Part shown: positions 61,976 to 64,000 of the stretch, in pieces
Position numbering within the stretch: position 1 is the stretch's first letter
How the letters are laid out: the number at the start of each line of letters is the position of its first letter
From: Brienomyrus brachyistius
Lineage: Eukaryota; Chordata; Actinopteri; Osteoglossiformes; Mormyridae
Assembly: GCF_023856365.1 (NCBI RefSeq)
Contig: NC_064551.1
Span: 2,374,501 to 2,438,500, forward strand
Reading direction: 5' to 3'
Length of the DNA stretch: 64,000 nt
The notes under the pieces: generated by a model
What the model saw: only the letters and a program-made list of their open reading frames with translations
The model's database searches: none
What the model was told of the DNA's origin: nothing
Made by a program: the position numbers and the translations under genes

Positions 61976-61995
61976 GGGGGGGGGGGGGGGGGGGG
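61976..61995 (+). repeat. rngtt: Poly-G tract forming the polypyrimidine tract of an rngtt acceptor
   Basis: 20 G on the plus strand equal 20 C in the RNA, ending directly in ACAG and the exon. A further CCCTCCCCA precedes it. Confidence 0.92.
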
Positions 61996-62481
61996 TGGGG
62001 AGGGACGACGGCACAGAAATGAAAGAAAAATAAAGATGAAATGCGCATTACTACCCGAGAAGCCAGGCTCACAAAGCAGTCCGTCCCTTTAAATGCAGTT
62101 CTCAGTGTTAAAATTACCCCCCATTGCCTAACTGGGGGCCCTAAAAATACATTTCAGTGAAGATTATCGTGCATGGCCGTTATACATCAGGGTGGACCTA
62201 ATATTAACACAGCAAAAACTCAATATCTGCAAGTGATGTCACTCTGACTGTCACGTAACATGCTGTGATCTCCTCAACGGCGCCATCTTAAGGATGAAAG
62301 TATCCTACAGTCCCATGTCTAACCCTGTTACGTTACACGCAAGTGCTTCAGGTACTGGTTCTGTACCGTGTTATCATGTGATCTCTGACTAACAGGTCTG
62401 CTTGTTACCCTGATGCACGTCTGAAGGAAACCACAAAAGCAAAACTGGTCACGGATCAAGACTCTCATTCCGGGGACAGTG

Positions 62482-62528
62482 CCGGGCCCCGGTTTGCTCT
62501 CCGGGCCCCGGTTTGCTCTCCGGGCCCC
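62482..62528 (+). repeat. 19-bp repeat, 2.5 copies
   Basis: CCGGGCCCCGGTTTGCTCT starts at 62482, 62501 and (partial) 62520. It contains the palindrome CCGGGGCCCGG-like core. Confidence 0.9.
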
Positions 62529-63049
62529 AGCACGGCCAGCCGGCTCCGGAGAGGGACACTCATTCTCCCCCACAAGCACGAGACTCCCGTCTCAGTCGGG
62601 GAGCAGCGAATCTGTTTTTCCCAGGCAAGGTGCCGGAGCCTTCCTCCCAACCCCTACAGAGCGGAGCAGCCTCGCCTCGGAGCACACCCAACTGTGGATG
62701 CGATTATCACACCTGTGTTTTCATTGGCCGAGTCTGAGAGATTAGGGGGCGTCACGACAGAGGTGCACAAATCTCCATTCCACTCCATCTCTCCCAAACC
62801 AGTACAGAACAATGACAACAAAACAATTTAGTTCTTTTTAAGAAAAAAAAAATCCAGAGATATTCACTCCGGAAATAATGATAACCTGCTGGATTTTATA
62901 ACCGATAAAATGCAAAGCCCGCTGCGTTTCGGGGCTGTTTCAGACAAACGTGTATGAGGCTTTCAGGGTAATCAGGATGGGGACTGACAGAGGATGCATT
63001 AGCATGAAACCCACGTTCACAACAGGCAGATGCAGAAATGCTTAAACAC

Positions 63050-63178
<129 letters not shown>

Positions 63179-63489
63179 GATCTGGCCAAGATAAACCTCT
63201 CATAGGCACAGTGCGCCGCCTCGCTCCCGGACGCTGTCCCTGATGATGGACACGTCCGGCTTATCGGAACTCACACACAAGTTCATTTTGTGCCTTTTGT
63301 TAACTCAGTGTGCGGTAAACCTGTAAGGGGCCTGTAAGAGACATGGCCATTAAATCGAGCATGACCTCGACAGACAGCGGCTGACTGATGGCTAAGAAGA
63401 GGAAGGGGTACTGGGGGCCACCAGCAGAGGGCACTCATTTTGAGCCCCTAATGCCTCTCAGGTCTGGAAATCCACCCTGTCTGTTGGTC

Positions 63490-63800
63490 ACACACAGCCA
63501 GACAGACACAGAGAGACGGACACAGGCAAACAGACAGGCACAGACAGAGACAGGCACAGACAGAGACAGGCACAGACATTGACAGAGACAGGCACAGACA
63601 TTGACAGAGACAGGCACAGACATTGACAGAGACAGGCACAGACATTGACAGAGACAGGCACAGACATTGACAGAGACAGGCACAGACATTGACAGAGACA
63701 GGCACAGACATTGACAGAGGCAGACAGACATTGACAGAGGCAGACAGACATTGACAGAGGCAGACAGACATTGACAGAGGCAGACAGAGGCAGACAGGGT
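63490..63800 (+). repeat. 22-bp and 20-bp ACAG-type minisatellites
   Basis: A 22-bp unit, GGCACAGACATTGACAGAGA plus CA, repeats from about 63570. It then passes into a 20-bp unit, TTGACAGAGGCAGACAGACA, from about 63711. Before it lies degenerate ACAG sequence. The Cys/Leu/Ser-rich minus-strand frames are artefacts. Confidence 0.93.
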
Positions 63801-64000
63801 TTTTGACTCAGGGAAGGAAAATGAAGCTGACAGAAATTCCTGAATCAATTGTGACTGGTGACCTATGGGCCTGACGACAAAGATCAGAGGGATACAGGGC
63901 TCAAGGTAGCGACAGTGGCGGCACCCCAAGGTACGATGGCGGGGGCCCCTTTACGCAGGCTCCACGGGACGTGCTGATCGTATGCTAGCGGCATGGCCAG

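Overview
The window is vertebrate nuclear DNA, almost certainly from a ray-finned fish (teleost). It holds interrupted genes with GT-AG introns, long CA, GA and poly-G tracts, minisatellites, and fish-type interspersed repeats: a tRNA-derived SINE, hAT and fold-back MITEs, and the remains of a non-LTR reverse transcriptase. I see no bacterial, plasmid or phage features.

Three genes can be recognised, all on the minus strand. (1) akirin2: only coding exon 1 (653-818) lies in the window, and the gene continues beyond base 1. (2) cnr1, cannabinoid receptor 1: one intact 470-codon coding exon (5700-7112). It has a likely acceptor at 7165/7166, a long 3' UTR reaching a poly(A) signal near 2149, and a tentative TATA promoter near 8957. 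(3) rngtt, the bifunctional mRNA capping enzyme: the last eight coding exons (61971 down to the stop at 24792) encode most of the guanylyltransferase domain. The 5' exons, with the phosphatase domain and the KxDG active-site lysine, lie beyond base 64000. The order akirin2-cnr1-rngtt on one strand matches human 6q15 as I know it, so this is an old conserved block.

Layout: 1-652 akirin2 intron 1; 653-818 akirin2 exon 1; 819-2125 akirin2 upstream DNA with a promoter-like cluster at 1188-1326; about 2125-7164 the cnr1 terminal exon; 7165-8960 the presumed cnr1 5' intron and promoter; 9000-24560 intergenic DNA with a TAAT-rich block (about 14100-14660), a fold-back element (16601-16851) and simple repeats; 24792-61971 the rngtt 3' half; 61972-64000 a further rngtt intron.

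The rngtt exon model was built by hand. All eight exons join in frame with GT-AG borders, and the joined product follows the vertebrate enzyme to its C-terminus. The three genes do not form a pathway: akirin2 is a nuclear adaptor, cnr1 a neuronal Gi/o-coupled receptor and rngtt a general mRNA-maturation enzyme.

I did not find an undescribed gene system. The most unusual material is in the rngtt introns: four unrelated minisatellites with a 42-43 bp unit, a 146-bp CA/TG tract starting 16 nt inside an intron, a 20-C run as the polypyrimidine tract of another intron, and several G or C homopolymers of 20 or more bases. Nearly all other open frames in the window are low-complexity repeats or antisense shadows.
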